This document shows, piece after piece, positions 43,939 to 52,870 of a DNA stretch of 64,000 nt. Under the pieces are notes generated by a model. The model was given only the letters and a program-made list of their open reading frames with translations, was not told the origin of the DNA and made no database searches. Every line of letters begins with the position of its first letter. Positions within the stretch are counted from its first letter, which is position 1. The position numbers and the translations under genes are program-made. This DNA is from Spartobacteria bacterium UBA695 (GTDB taxonomy: Bacteria; Verrucomicrobiota; Verrucomicrobiia; Chthoniobacterales; Chthoniobacteraceae). Where the stretch lies: NCBI GenBank assembly GCA_002298145.1, contig DBMP01000022.1, positions 1 through 64,000 of the forward strand, written 5' to 3'.

Positions 43939-44844
43939 CTACAGTACCCCTATGCCGGGCTCTTCCAGGGCCACGACGTCCACGGCTACGGAGAGGGTGG
44001 GGCATTCGCCGCCGCTGACGACGCCGCGCACGGGGCAGACGTCGCCGTAGTCGCGTCCCCAGGCGAGCGTGACATGGCTCATGGAGGGGACGAGGTTGTT
44101 GGTGGGGTCCATGTCGATCCAGCCGATGCCGGGGCAGTAGACGGAGATCCAGGCGTGCGAGGCATCGGCGCCGGTCAGCTTGGGGCAGCCGGGCGGCGGC
44201 ACGGTCTCCAGGTAGCCGCTGACGTAGCGGGCGGGCAGGCCCAGGGAGCGCAGGCAGGCGATCTGGAAATGGGCGAAGTCCTGGCAAACGCCCCGGCGGT
44301 TGGCGAGTACCTCCTCCAGCGGCGTGGCGACGGTGGTGGCCGTGGGGTCGAAGGTGAAGTCGTGAAAGATGCGTTCAGTAAGATCGAGTACCGCCTCCAG
44401 GATCGGCCGCCGCGGGGTGAATGACGGCGTGGCGTAGTTGGCGAACCCGGGCCCGATGGGGACTTGCGGGGAGGCGAAGAGGAACTCGGCGGCTTCCAGC
44501 GCGGGACGGCTCCGGTCGCTGATGCAGTAGGCGCCCACGGTTTCCCACGCCGGGGTTTCGGACGAATCGGGCATGTAGGGCGGGCTGACGGTGACTTTGC
44601 TGCGGGAGGTGATGCAAAGCTCCTGGTGGGGCAGGGCGAGGCTGGCGAAGGTGACTTCGTTGCCGAAGTAATCCGTATGGACGCTTTGCGCGCCGGGCGT
44701 GGGGGTGATCTCGATGGTGTGGGCGAGGCACTTCTGGCGCTCGTCGCGCCGGGGCGTCAGGCGCATCAGGTTATAGGAGGAGAGCACCGGTGAGTGGTAC
44801 CGGTAGAGCGTGGTGTGGGTGATCTCGAAAAGCTGCGCTTTCAT
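43939..44844 (-). CDS. transglutaminase-like family protein
   Basis: The 301-residue protein has an N-terminal beta domain of about 80 residues (FEITHTTLYRYHSPVLSSYNLMRLTPR) and a transglutaminase-like core. Its triad is visible: Cys in RRGVCQDFAH near 185, His in ASHAWISVY near 229 and Asp in DMDPTNN near 244. In this family and context the protein probably cleaves or transfers peptide amide bonds. No signal peptide is seen. It is the last gene of a leftward set with ATP-grasp and alpha-E proteins, 26 nt after the fused gene, a conserved association in bacteria. Confidence 0.9.
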   Translation of the reverse strand: MKAQLFEITHTTLYRYHSPVLSSYNLMRLTPRRDERQKCLAHTIEITPTPGAQSVHTDYFGNEVTFASLALPHQELCITSRSKVTVSPPYMPDSSETPAWETVGAYCISDRSRPALEAAEFLFASPQVPIGPGFANYATPSFTPRRPILEAVLDLTERIFHDFTFDPTATTVATPLEEVLANRRGVCQDFAHFQIACLRSLGLPARYVSGYLETVPPPGCPKLTGADASHAWISVYCPGIGWIDMDPTNNLVPSMSHVTLAWGRDYGDVCPVRGVVSGGECPTLSVAVDVVALEEPGIGVL

Positions 44845-44870
44845 CCTGGTTTACGGCGGGGGGAGAGTGG

Positions 44871-47228
44871 CTAGTTGACCCTGGGGATGCTGTGGCTGAA
44901 GTAGGTCTGTGTGAGCAATTCGGAGACCTTCCGCAGCTGGCCTGTAAAGCCCAGGAGCGTCTCTCGCAGCGGTTTGCCATCGACGACGGGGCCGCCTGCT
45001 CCGGTTTCCAGGCGGGTCGTGTGGACCTTGGCGGCCAGGGCGGTGATCTGCCAGCGGATCTGCTCCACGCCGGTCTGGTTGGTTTCCTCGGGCAGCATTC
45101 CGGCCGAGCGCTCCAGGGCTTCGATCTGGAAGGCGAGGGAGCGCGGGTTGTCGCGGTGGAAGAGGAGGAGATCGAGCGCGTCGACGAGCCGGATGGCCGT
45201 GAAGTAGCGGCGGCGGAAGGTGATCACGCTGTCGCAGATTTCCAGCATCGGCTCGTAGAGCAGGTCGGTGCCCGCCGGGGCGTCGGTGACGGACTGGACG
45301 AGGGAAAGCAGGTTGGCCGAGCGCTCCATGCGCCGTCCGATGTCCAGGAAGAGCCAGCCGTGGCCGCGCGTCATGTTCTCCATTTCCATGCCGCTGAAGG
45401 CCGCCAGGTCGAGGACCAGGGTGTTGAGCAGCTCCAGGGCGTCGAGGGGGGCGGAGGGGATGCACTCGGCGCGGGTGGGCAGGCGGTTGAGGAGCCGCCA
45501 GGTGTCGGCCGAAAGGCGGTCGCGCACGGCAAAGGCGGCGAGGTGAATCCGGCCAATCAGATCCCGCAGGGCGGTGTGGCCGGGCAGCTCGATCCCCATG
45601 CGCCAGGACATGGCGTTGAGGGCGTCGAGCCGTGGGGCGCCCCCGGCTTCGAGGCTCCAGCCGAGCAGGCAGCGGTGGATACGGGCGGTGGCTTCGAGGC
45701 GCTCGGCGTAGCGGCCCAGCCAGAAGAAGTTATCGGCCACGCGGCTGGGCAGGTCGATGGGGGTGCGGGTGCTAGCCGTTTCCACGACGATCTGGGGCAC
45801 GGCGGGGGCCTCGGCGTTTTCCGAGGGGACCCAGACGTCCTTGCTCCGTTGGGCCAGCGGAAAGAGGCCGGAGGTGAGCGATTCGCGCCCGGGCAAGCGC
45901 ACCAGGCCGCCCGGGAGGAGCTGGTAATTGGTGCCGTCGCCCGTCAAGAAGACGCGCATGAAGAAGGGCTCCATGCTCCGCGTGCCGTCGGGCCGGAAGG
46001 CCGGGATGCGCGATAGGAGGACCTCCTCCTGGCCGACGTACTCGTGCGGAGCGGCCAAGAGACGCATTTCGAGCGGTCCGCCGCCGCGTTCGGAGACGCC
46101 CGAGAGGGACCACGCCGAGCGCACGGCCAGGCGCTGAAGCTGCGAGCGCACTTCGCGCAGCTCCCTGCCGCCGCCGCACCACCAGGTGGCCACCGAGGGA
46201 AGGGCGAGGTCTTCGTCGAGCAGTAGTCGGCAGAGGCCGGGCAGAAAGGCCAGGAAGGCGGGGGATTCGACAAGCCCGCTTCCGAGGGCATTGGCCAGGG
46301 CGACGTTCCCGGCCCGGACGGCTTCGAGCAGCCCGGGAACGCCCAGGAGCGAGTCGCCCCGGAACTCCAGCGGATCGCAGTAGGCGTCGTTAACGCGGCG
46401 CAGGATGACGTCCACGGGGCGCAGGCCGTCCAGGGTTTTCAGGTAAACGCGGCGGTCGCGCACCGTGAGGTCGGCCCCCTCGGCCAGCGTGCAACAGAGC
46501 TTGCGGGCGAGAAAGGTGTGTTCGAAGTAGGCTTCGTTGCGCGGCCCGGGGGTGAGGACGACGACGGTGCTGCCGCCGTTGGTGGAGGGCGAGAGCCGCT
46601 GGAGCCGCTCGCGCAGGAGCGGCAGCGCGCCGTCGAGCGAACGGGGGCGGGCGGCCTGCAACGCCTCCGGCAGCACCCGAGAGACGAGCGCCCGGTTCTC
46701 CAGCATGAAGCCGAGCCCGGCCGGGTTCTGCGTGCGGTCGGCCAGGACCCACCAGCGGCCGTCCTGTGAACGGGCGAGATCGACGGCGTAGAAGGGGAGG
46801 TAGTTCCCGTCCGGCACCCGCACGGCCTGGCAGGCGCGGAGGTAGTTCGGGTTGGCGTAGATGAGCGGCGCGGGCAGCCAACCGTCGCGCAGGGTGTGCT
46901 GGGTGCCGTGGAGATCGGCCAGCAGGCGGTTCAGGAGGCGGGCGCGCTGGAGCAAGCCGACTTCGAGCGTTTTCCACTCCGCCGGGGCGATGACCAGCGG
47001 CAGGACGTCGAGCTCCCAGGGGCGGTCGATCCCCTGTTCCGGTGCGCTGCCCGAGACATGGCAGGCCACGCCCTGCTCGCGCAAGGCCCGGCGCGCCGTG
47101 GCCATGCGGGAGGTCATTTCGTAGGGCCCGAGGCCGTCGATGCACCGGATGAGCGGTGCCCACTCGGCGCTCATCGGCTCTTCAGAAAACCCCGCGAAGG
47201 TTAGCTGGGGATTGGTTGGCTCAAACAT
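44871..47228 (-). CDS. fused circularly permuted ATP-grasp and alpha-E protein
   Basis: The 785-residue protein joins two modules usually encoded apart. Residues about 25-480 form a circularly permuted ATP-grasp ligase (VVLTPGPRNEAYFEH near 232, LLGVPGLLEAVRAGNVALANALGSGL near 300, FMRVFLTGDGTNYQLLPGGLVRL). Residues about 490-785 form an alpha-E helical domain (SRVADNFFWLGRYAERLEATARI). Such pairs are proposed to make peptide or amide bonds in an uncharacterised pathway. No signal peptide is seen. It lies in one unit with the unfused pair upstream, so two versions of the module occur side by side. Confidence 0.88.
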   Translation of the reverse strand: MFEPTNPQLTFAGFSEEPMSAEWAPLIRCIDGLGPYEMTSRMATARRALREQGVACHVSGSAPEQGIDRPWELDVLPLVIAPAEWKTLEVGLLQRARLLNRLLADLHGTQHTLRDGWLPAPLIYANPNYLRACQAVRVPDGNYLPFYAVDLARSQDGRWWVLADRTQNPAGLGFMLENRALVSRVLPEALQAARPRSLDGALPLLRERLQRLSPSTNGGSTVVVLTPGPRNEAYFEHTFLARKLCCTLAEGADLTVRDRRVYLKTLDGLRPVDVILRRVNDAYCDPLEFRGDSLLGVPGLLEAVRAGNVALANALGSGLVESPAFLAFLPGLCRLLLDEDLALPSVATWWCGGGRELREVRSQLQRLAVRSAWSLSGVSERGGGPLEMRLLAAPHEYVGQEEVLLSRIPAFRPDGTRSMEPFFMRVFLTGDGTNYQLLPGGLVRLPGRESLTSGLFPLAQRSKDVWVPSENAEAPAVPQIVVETASTRTPIDLPSRVADNFFWLGRYAERLEATARIHRCLLGWSLEAGGAPRLDALNAMSWRMGIELPGHTALRDLIGRIHLAAFAVRDRLSADTWRLLNRLPTRAECIPSAPLDALELLNTLVLDLAAFSGMEMENMTRGHGWLFLDIGRRMERSANLLSLVQSVTDAPAGTDLLYEPMLEICDSVITFRRRYFTAIRLVDALDLLLFHRDNPRSLAFQIEALERSAGMLPEETNQTGVEQIRWQITALAAKVHTTRLETGAGGPVVDGKPLRETLLGFTGQLRKVSELLTQTYFSHSIPRVN

Positions 47229-47304
47229 TCGGTTGGGTTAGGGGGTTAGCGTAGAAGCCCCCCTGGGCTCACGGCAATCTTTTCCGGGAACTTAAGGCCC
47301 CAAA

Positions 47305-48291
47305 TTACTGCATGGTGGCGTTCTGGAAACCGTTGGTCGTGCTCTGCGGAGCCCGGCGAACAAAGAAAGTTTCGTGGATGCCGCTACCCACCTGGTTGAG
47401 TTTGGTCTGAAGCTGGTCGATGAATTCGTGGAGGCCGTTATTAACCACCTCGTCTACGGACTGGTAGGCCAGCTCGGAGCAGAGCTGCCCCAGGAGCCGC
47501 TCCGGGTTGGTCCGGAACTGCCCCAGCGGAGTGCCGGAGACTGCGTGGAGCGACTGCCGGGCGGCGCCCAGCGAGTAGCGGACGGCGCGCGGAAATTCGA
47601 GGTTGAAGAGCAGGAAATCGACGATGCCGTTGGGCGAAATGCGCGCATTCTGCTTGCGGTACATCTCGAACGCGCTGGCCGAGCGGAGCACCGCCGCCCA
47701 CTGGATTTCGTCCACGGGGGTGCCGATCTGCTGCGAGGAAGGGAGCAGGATGAAGTACTTCACGTCGAGAATACGCGAGGTCTTGTCTGCCCGCTCGATC
47801 ATGCGGCCCATGTTCAGGAAGTGCCAGGCTTCGCCGTGCGTCATCGTGGCGTCGGTGATGCCGTTGAAGGTGTGGCTGCCCTCTTTGATCTTGGTGAAAA
47901 ATTCGTGCAGGCTGTCGATGCGCGCACCGTGCCGGGCGGCGTCGGCGACGAATAGATAAAACGTGTTGAGCTGCTCCCACATCTCGGAGGAGGTCACCTC
48001 GCGGGTGGACCGGGCGTTTTCGCGCGCGGCCCGCAGGCACGAGATGATGGAGTTCGGGTTCTCTTCCTCGAAGGTGAGGAACTGGATGACGTTCTCCTGG
48101 GTGGCCTTGCCGTAGCGTTTGGTAAAGAGCTTTTCATCGCCCGTGGTTGCGACGATCGGCATCCACTGCTGCTGGCTGAAGGGCGTTTCCAGCATCAGGT
48201 TCAAGTTCACGTCCACGAAGCGCGCCACGTTCTCGGCGCGTTCCACGTAACGGCTCATCCAGAAGATATCCTCGGCGGTGCGGCTTAACAT
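47305..48291 (-). CDS. alpha-E domain protein (DUF403)
   Basis: The 328-residue all-helical protein begins with the alpha-E signature LSRTAEDIFWMSRYVERAENVARFVDV and continues with amphipathic helices (SEMWEQLNTFYLF, HFLNMGRMIERADKTSRILDV). Alpha-E proteins accompany the permuted ATP-grasp ligases and are thought to be part of the enzyme complex. Its start overlaps the stop of the upstream ATP-grasp gene by 7 nt, so translation is coupled. It is the second gene of the leftward unit. Confidence 0.9.
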   Translation of the reverse strand: MLSRTAEDIFWMSRYVERAENVARFVDVNLNLMLETPFSQQQWMPIVATTGDEKLFTKRYGKATQENVIQFLTFEEENPNSIISCLRAARENARSTREVTSSEMWEQLNTFYLFVADAARHGARIDSLHEFFTKIKEGSHTFNGITDATMTHGEAWHFLNMGRMIERADKTSRILDVKYFILLPSSQQIGTPVDEIQWAAVLRSASAFEMYRKQNARISPNGIVDFLLFNLEFPRAVRYSLGAARQSLHAVSGTPLGQFRTNPERLLGQLCSELAYQSVDEVVNNGLHEFIDQLQTKLNQVGSGIHETFFVRRAPQSTTNGFQNATMQ

Positions 48292-49748
48292 GCGGCTTCC
48301 TCCTCTTGAGAGTCTTCGGAGAGGACCCAGGTGTCCTTGGTGCCTCCACCTTGGGATGAATTGACGACCAGCGAGCCTTTGCGCAGGGCCACGCGGGTCA
48401 GCCCGCCCGGCTGCACGAAGATTTCCTTGCCGTAGAGAATGTAGGGTCGCAGATCGACGTGGCGGCCTTCGATGGAGCCGTCGCAGAGCGTGGGGACCCG
48501 AGACAACGAGAGCGTGGGCTGGGCGATGTAGTTGCGCGGATTGGCCTTGATGCGGTCGGCGAAATCCGCCTGCTCGGCCTTGGTGGAGGCCGGGCCGACG
48601 AGCATGCCGTAGCCGCCGGATTCATTGGCGGCCTTGACTACCAGCTCCCCGATGTGTTCGAGCACGTAGGCGAGCTCCTTTTCCTCGGAGCAGAGGTAGG
48701 TGGGGACGTTCGGGATGATCGGCTCTTCATCCAGGTAATATTTAATGACCTTCGGTACATAGACGTAGACGGCCTTGTCATCGGCCACGCCGGTTCCGGG
48801 GGCGTTGACCAGGGCGACGTTGCCCGCGCGGTAGGCCCGCATCAGGCCGGGGACGCCGAGGAGCGAATCGGGCCGGAAGGCCTCCGGGTCGAGGAAATCG
48901 TCGTCGAGGCGGCGGTAGATGACATCCACGCGCTCGAATCCGGCGGTGGTGCGCATCCAGACGCGGTTGTCGTCGGAGACCACCAGGTCACTCCCTTCCA
49001 CAAGCTCAACGCCCATCTGGCGGGCCAGGAACGAGTGCTCGAAGTAGGCCGAGTTATAGCGGCCCGGCGTGAGCACGACCGCGCGCGGCTTGGTGGTGCC
49101 GTCCGGGGCGAGGTATTCCAGCAAATCGCGCAGGCGGCTCGGGTAGTTCGTCACGGGCCGGATGGGCGAGACGTTGAAGATTTCCGGGAAAAGGCTCTTC
49201 ATCAGCCGCCGGTTCTCCAGCACGTAGGAGACGCCTGAGGGGCATCGGAGGTTGTCCTCCAGGACGTAGATCTCGCCGTCGCCGTGGCGCACGAGGTCGG
49301 TTCCCGAGATGTGGCACCAGATGCCGCGCGGAGGATTGAGCCCCACGCACTTGGGCTGGAAGCCCTGGGAGGAGGCGATGACCTCGCGCGGAATCACGCC
49401 GTCCTTGAGGATTTTCTGGTCGTGGTAAAGGTCGTCGATGAAGAGGTTGAGCGCCGTGATGCGCTGCTTCAAGCCCTTTTCCAGCCGGGACCACTCAGTG
49501 GCCGGGACGATCCGGGGGATTAGGTCAAAAGGAAGCGTTTTTTCCACCCCTCGGTTGTCGCTGTAGACGTTGAACGTGATACCGGATTGGATGAGGGCTC
49601 GGTCGGCAGCCTGCTGGCGTTGTTCCAGCTCGCCCTGAGGCAAGCAGGCCAGGCTTTTTACCAAATGCAACGCGCCGGGACGCGGGGACCCGTCGGATTG
49701 CAACATTTCATCGAAAAATCCGTCGACATTATAGTTGGCCAGGTTCAT
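48285..49748 (-). CDS. circularly permuted ATP-grasp protein
   Basis: The 487-residue protein has the features of the permuted type 2 ATP-grasp family: VVLTPGRYNSAYFEHSFLARQMG near residue 225, RRLDDDFLDPEAFRPDSLLGVPGL near 280, KAANESGGYGMLVGP near 370 and FVQPGGLTRVALRKGSLVVNSSQGG near 440. These enzymes use ATP to ligate a carboxyl group to an amine; the substrates are unknown. It is the first gene of the leftward set of four. The ATG at 49748 (MNLANYNVDGFF) begins just before the expected domain. Confidence 0.9.
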   Translation of the reverse strand: MNLANYNVDGFFDEMLQSDGSPRPGALHLVKSLACLPQGELEQRQQAADRALIQSGITFNVYSDNRGVEKTLPFDLIPRIVPATEWSRLEKGLKQRITALNLFIDDLYHDQKILKDGVIPREVIASSQGFQPKCVGLNPPRGIWCHISGTDLVRHGDGEIYVLEDNLRCPSGVSYVLENRRLMKSLFPEIFNVSPIRPVTNYPSRLRDLLEYLAPDGTTKPRAVVLTPGRYNSAYFEHSFLARQMGVELVEGSDLVVSDDNRVWMRTTAGFERVDVIYRRLDDDFLDPEAFRPDSLLGVPGLMRAYRAGNVALVNAPGTGVADDKAVYVYVPKVIKYYLDEEPIIPNVPTYLCSEEKELAYVLEHIGELVVKAANESGGYGMLVGPASTKAEQADFADRIKANPRNYIAQPTLSLSRVPTLCDGSIEGRHVDLRPYILYGKEIFVQPGGLTRVALRKGSLVVNSSQGGGTKDTWVLSEDSQEEEAAC

Positions 49749-49949
49749 GACGTGGTTTGAATCCAGTTCGAGCCATTAGCATAGCACATGCCAGCTATTG
49801 AAGCACTTCTGGATTCAGGAGAAATACGCAGACGGGGCCGGAACCGGGTGGCAAAAAAACTGGTGATTGCTGACCAGGGTGTAAAATCCGCGACACCACG
49901 GCTTTAGCTGCGGGCTGGTGGGCCCACTCCTCACGTTCCTGATGAATCC

Positions 49950-51296
49950 TCAAGGAAGATAAGCGCCCCGGGCCCGCAGGCGCTCGCGCAGAGCGGCCAC
50001 GTTGACGGCGCGCACATCCCCCTCATGCTCCGAGGCCGCGCGCTGGGCAGCGATCCCGGCAGCCTCGCCCATGGCCAGGCAGACCGGCATCACCCGCACA
50101 CTCCCCTGGACGATCCGCTCGCAGGAGATCGACCGCCCGACCACCAGGACGTTGCGCAGCCCCCGGGGGAGCAGGCAGCGATAGGGGAGCCCGTGAGATT
50201 CCCCGGGGCCGTAGCGGAAGGTGCGCGTCTCGTGGCTCGCCGAGCCCTGGGTGTCGCGGGCGGCCTGCGCCTTGGCAGAGTGGACGTCGATGTAGTAGGC
50301 GTTACGGCAGATCTCGTCCTCGAACGAGCGGCGCTCCAGGTAGTCGTCGAAGGAAAGCACGTAGTCGCCCACCACGCGGCGGGATTCCCTGATGCCCATC
50401 ATCCCCGCCGTCTCCACCAGGAAGGCATTGGCAAAGGCGCGGGGGCAGAACTCGGCGAGCGCGTCGCGAATCTGCGCCGCCATCGCCCTCCCGAGCACCA
50501 GCGCCCGGCTGACGCTCTCCGGATCGGTGTTATCGACCTCCCAGAGATGCCCGGCATTGAAGCCGACCAGCCCGGGGCCCACCAGCGTGGTGCAGAAATG
50601 GGCGTCGGTGATGAGTGGGTATTTGCCGGAGGCGAGGATTTGGTAAATGGGGCTGCCGGGGTTATTGGGGTGGAGTACCCAGCCACCGCCATAGAGCGTC
50701 CGGTAGGCGTACTCATCCACGTTACCGAGGAGGAAGCAGTGGGTGGCGGGCATCAGCTCGCCGTCGTCGTCGCCTTTATGGAACTCCGCTCCGGCCCAGG
50801 CGCATAAATCGGCGTCGCCCGTGCCGTCGATGTAGACCTTGGCGTGCAGGGCCGTGAGCCCGGCCTTGTTATTGACCACGAGCGCGAGGCTGCCGTCGGC
50901 CTCCCGCGTCACGGCAGCCAGCGAGGTCTGGAAAAGCAGGTGCACCCCGGCCTCGGTGGCCAGGTCATCGTAAATGCGCTTGAGCAGCTCGGCGTCGATG
51001 GGCACCCAGTCGAGCGTTTTCGGATCGACATGCGGCTCCCCGGCCTTACAGCGGTTGAGCACCTCCTCGGCCAACCCCCGGTAGATGATCTTCTCCTTAT
51101 CCGAGAACGGGCACCAGGTCGGGACGAGCCCGCCCGTGCCATTGCCGCCGAGCGCGCCGGTGGATTCCAGCAGCAGCGTCCTGGCCCCCTCTCGGGCCGC
51201 CGCAATGGCCGCGGCGCATCCGGCTGGGCCGCCGCCCACGACAATCACATCCCAGAGTTCGCCGCCATCGTTGCAGGGGAGGGCGCGTGTTTTCAT
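49950..51296 (-). CDS. FAD-dependent oxidoreductase
   Basis: The 448-residue protein has the FAD Rossmann motif VVGGGPAGCAAAIAAAREGA near residue 19, then ALGGNGTGGLVP, DGTGDADLCAWAG near 173 and a C-terminal VGRSISCERIVQGSVRVMP. It belongs to the FAD_oxidored family found with polysaccharide-degradation genes in many bacteria; substrates are unknown. It is the last gene of the leftward mannose operon, and its ATG overlaps the GH130 stop by 4 nt. That coupling suggests oxidation of a sugar or of an attached group, which is inference. Confidence 0.87.
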   Translation of the reverse strand: MKTRALPCNDGGELWDVIVVGGGPAGCAAAIAAAREGARTLLLESTGALGGNGTGGLVPTWCPFSDKEKIIYRGLAEEVLNRCKAGEPHVDPKTLDWVPIDAELLKRIYDDLATEAGVHLLFQTSLAAVTREADGSLALVVNNKAGLTALHAKVYIDGTGDADLCAWAGAEFHKGDDDGELMPATHCFLLGNVDEYAYRTLYGGGWVLHPNNPGSPIYQILASGKYPLITDAHFCTTLVGPGLVGFNAGHLWEVDNTDPESVSRALVLGRAMAAQIRDALAEFCPRAFANAFLVETAGMMGIRESRRVVGDYVLSFDDYLERRSFEDEICRNAYYIDVHSAKAQAARDTQGSASHETRTFRYGPGESHGLPYRCLLPRGLRNVLVVGRSISCERIVQGSVRVMPVCLAMGEAAGIAAQRAASEHEGDVRAVNVAALRERLRARGAYLP

Positions 51297-52285
51297 TGGA
51301 CCGGTTTGCAGAGCGCCAGCAGATCATCCACGTGGGCCGTGGCCAGGCATTCGACGGTATCGGCCGCGCCGTAGTAGATTTTCACTTCGCCCGAGTCTTC
51401 CAGGATCATGCCGCCGGGGAAAATCACGTCATTGCGGAAGCCGTTGCGCTCGTAGGGCGCTTCCGTGTCGATCAGCGGCTGGTCGCTGATGGCGACGACC
51501 TTGGAGGGGTTTTCGAGATCGAGCAGCATCAGGCCCGCCATGTACTTCTTGCTCCACTTCGGCTCCCAGCCGCCGTAGTTGGCCTCCGGGTCGCGCCAGA
51601 CGGCATGGAAGGTCGTCAGCCAGCCCCGGGCCGTTTTGATGGGCGGGGCCGCCGGGCCGATTTTGTCATTGGCGAAGGGGACATTCTCCACGGCCAAGAC
51701 CAGCTCGTTATCGCCCCAGTAGCGGAGATCCGGCGAGCGGGACGACCAGAGATCAAAACGGTCGCAGCCCCGGCTGTAGACCGTGAAGGGCCGCTCCAGG
51801 CGGAAATACTTGCCGCCGACGCGCTCGGGGAAGAGGACCATGTTGCGGTTATCGGGCGAGCTGACCGTGAGGATTTCGAACGCAGAGAAGTCTTCCGTTT
51901 TGGCCACGCCGCCGCGAATGCCGTGGCGCGTATCCATGGCAAAGCAGACGTAGGCCACGCCGTCGATGACCGTCAGGCGCGGATCGTAGACGCGCAGAAT
52001 CTCGTCGGTCTTAAGTTTCCAGCACGGCTTGGGAGCCACGTCCCAAGAAATGCCGTCGCGGCTGGTGGCGATGCCGATGGAGGTCTCGAAGCCGGGGCTC
52101 GTCGTGCGCCGCCCCGCGCGGAGATCGGCCCAGGCGGCCTCGCCCTCCGCGCAGTAGTCGTTGCGGAAAATCATGACGTATTGCCCCTGGTACTTAGCCA
52201 CGCCCGCGTTGAAAATGAGCGAGCCGGGGTAGGGGATCTTTGAAGCGTCGAGGATCGGGTTGGATGGGTGACGGGTGAGAATCAT
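51293..52285 (-). CDS. GH130 family beta-mannoside phosphorylase or mannosidase
   Basis: This 330-residue five-bladed propeller protein has GH130 features: NAGVAKYQGQYVMIFRND near residue 26, TSIGIATSRDGISW near 70, the catalytic Asp in VYDPRLT near 100, and YYGAADTVECLATAHVDDLL at the end. Members split beta-mannosidic bonds, mostly by phosphorolysis, from mannan or N-glycan fragments such as mannosyl-N-acetylglucosamine. In an operon with a GH38 alpha-mannosidase, N-glycan or mannan fragments are the likely substrate. There is no signal peptide, so it is cytoplasmic. Phosphorylase versus hydrolase cannot be read from motifs with confidence. Confidence 0.87.
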   Translation of the reverse strand: MILTRHPSNPILDASKIPYPGSLIFNAGVAKYQGQYVMIFRNDYCAEGEAAWADLRAGRRTTSPGFETSIGIATSRDGISWDVAPKPCWKLKTDEILRVYDPRLTVIDGVAYVCFAMDTRHGIRGGVAKTEDFSAFEILTVSSPDNRNMVLFPERVGGKYFRLERPFTVYSRGCDRFDLWSSRSPDLRYWGDNELVLAVENVPFANDKIGPAAPPIKTARGWLTTFHAVWRDPEANYGGWEPKWSKKYMAGLMLLDLENPSKVVAISDQPLIDTEAPYERNGFRNDVIFPGGMILEDSGEVKIYYGAADTVECLATAHVDDLLALCKPVQ

Positions 52286-52291
52286 AGATGT

Positions 52292-52870
52292 TTATTTTGA
52301 GCCGAGGTGAGGCAGTTCGATGGGCTTGCGGGACCAGTAAAGCAGGACCGATCCGGCGAACACGACGCCGAGCCCCACGAGGGTCATCAGGCCGGGCACG
52401 AACCAGGTGCTAAAGAGCGTTGGGAACGAGACCAGCTCCGGCCGCGCCGGGTGGTAGTGAACGGGGAGCGTGGTAGGCAGGCCGTCCTCGTCGATGAGCG
52501 GGGCGAGCGGCTTGAGCTGGCTGCCGACAGTCGAGCGGACGTTGACCTCGCGCCCCTGGGCGTCGGTGAAGCGGAACTCATTCCAGAATGTGCTGTCGCG
52601 GTCGCGCGTTTCCAGGTGCGCGTGGATTTCCAGGTCGGTGCGGAACACCTGGTCGCGCATCCCGGGCGTGGTTTTGACGACCTGCGTGGCCTCCGCCGTG
52701 GCCCGCCCGCCGATGGCGAGGAGCTGGAGCGGAATCCACATTTGCGAGACCCCGGCGGCAGCGATCAGCGCGCCGAGGACGATGGCGAGCAGCTTCATCC
52801 GCGCATAGCCTGGCGTGTAAGTCGCCGCGATTTGTTCCCCGGCGTGCCCGGGCGTAATGGGTGCGTTCAT
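52292..52870 (-). CDS. DUF3592-like membrane protein
   Basis: The 192-residue protein has two membrane segments (about 26-48 and 155-180) that flank an extracytoplasmic beta domain of the DUF3592 type (FWNEFRFTDAQGREVNVRST, then LPVHYHPARPELV). Function unknown. Its ATG overlaps the stop of the MFS gene by 4 nt, and the GH130 start follows after 6 nt, so it is firmly in the operon. It may assist the transporter, though this is inference from position. Confidence 0.72.
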   Translation of the reverse strand: MNAPITPGHAGEQIAATYTPGYARMKLLAIVLGALIAAAGVSQMWIPLQLLAIGGRATAEATQVVKTTPGMRDQVFRTDLEIHAHLETRDRDSTFWNEFRFTDAQGREVNVRSTVGSQLKPLAPLIDEDGLPTTLPVHYHPARPELVSFPTLFSTWFVPGLMTLVGLGVVFAGSVLLYWSRKPIELPHLGSK

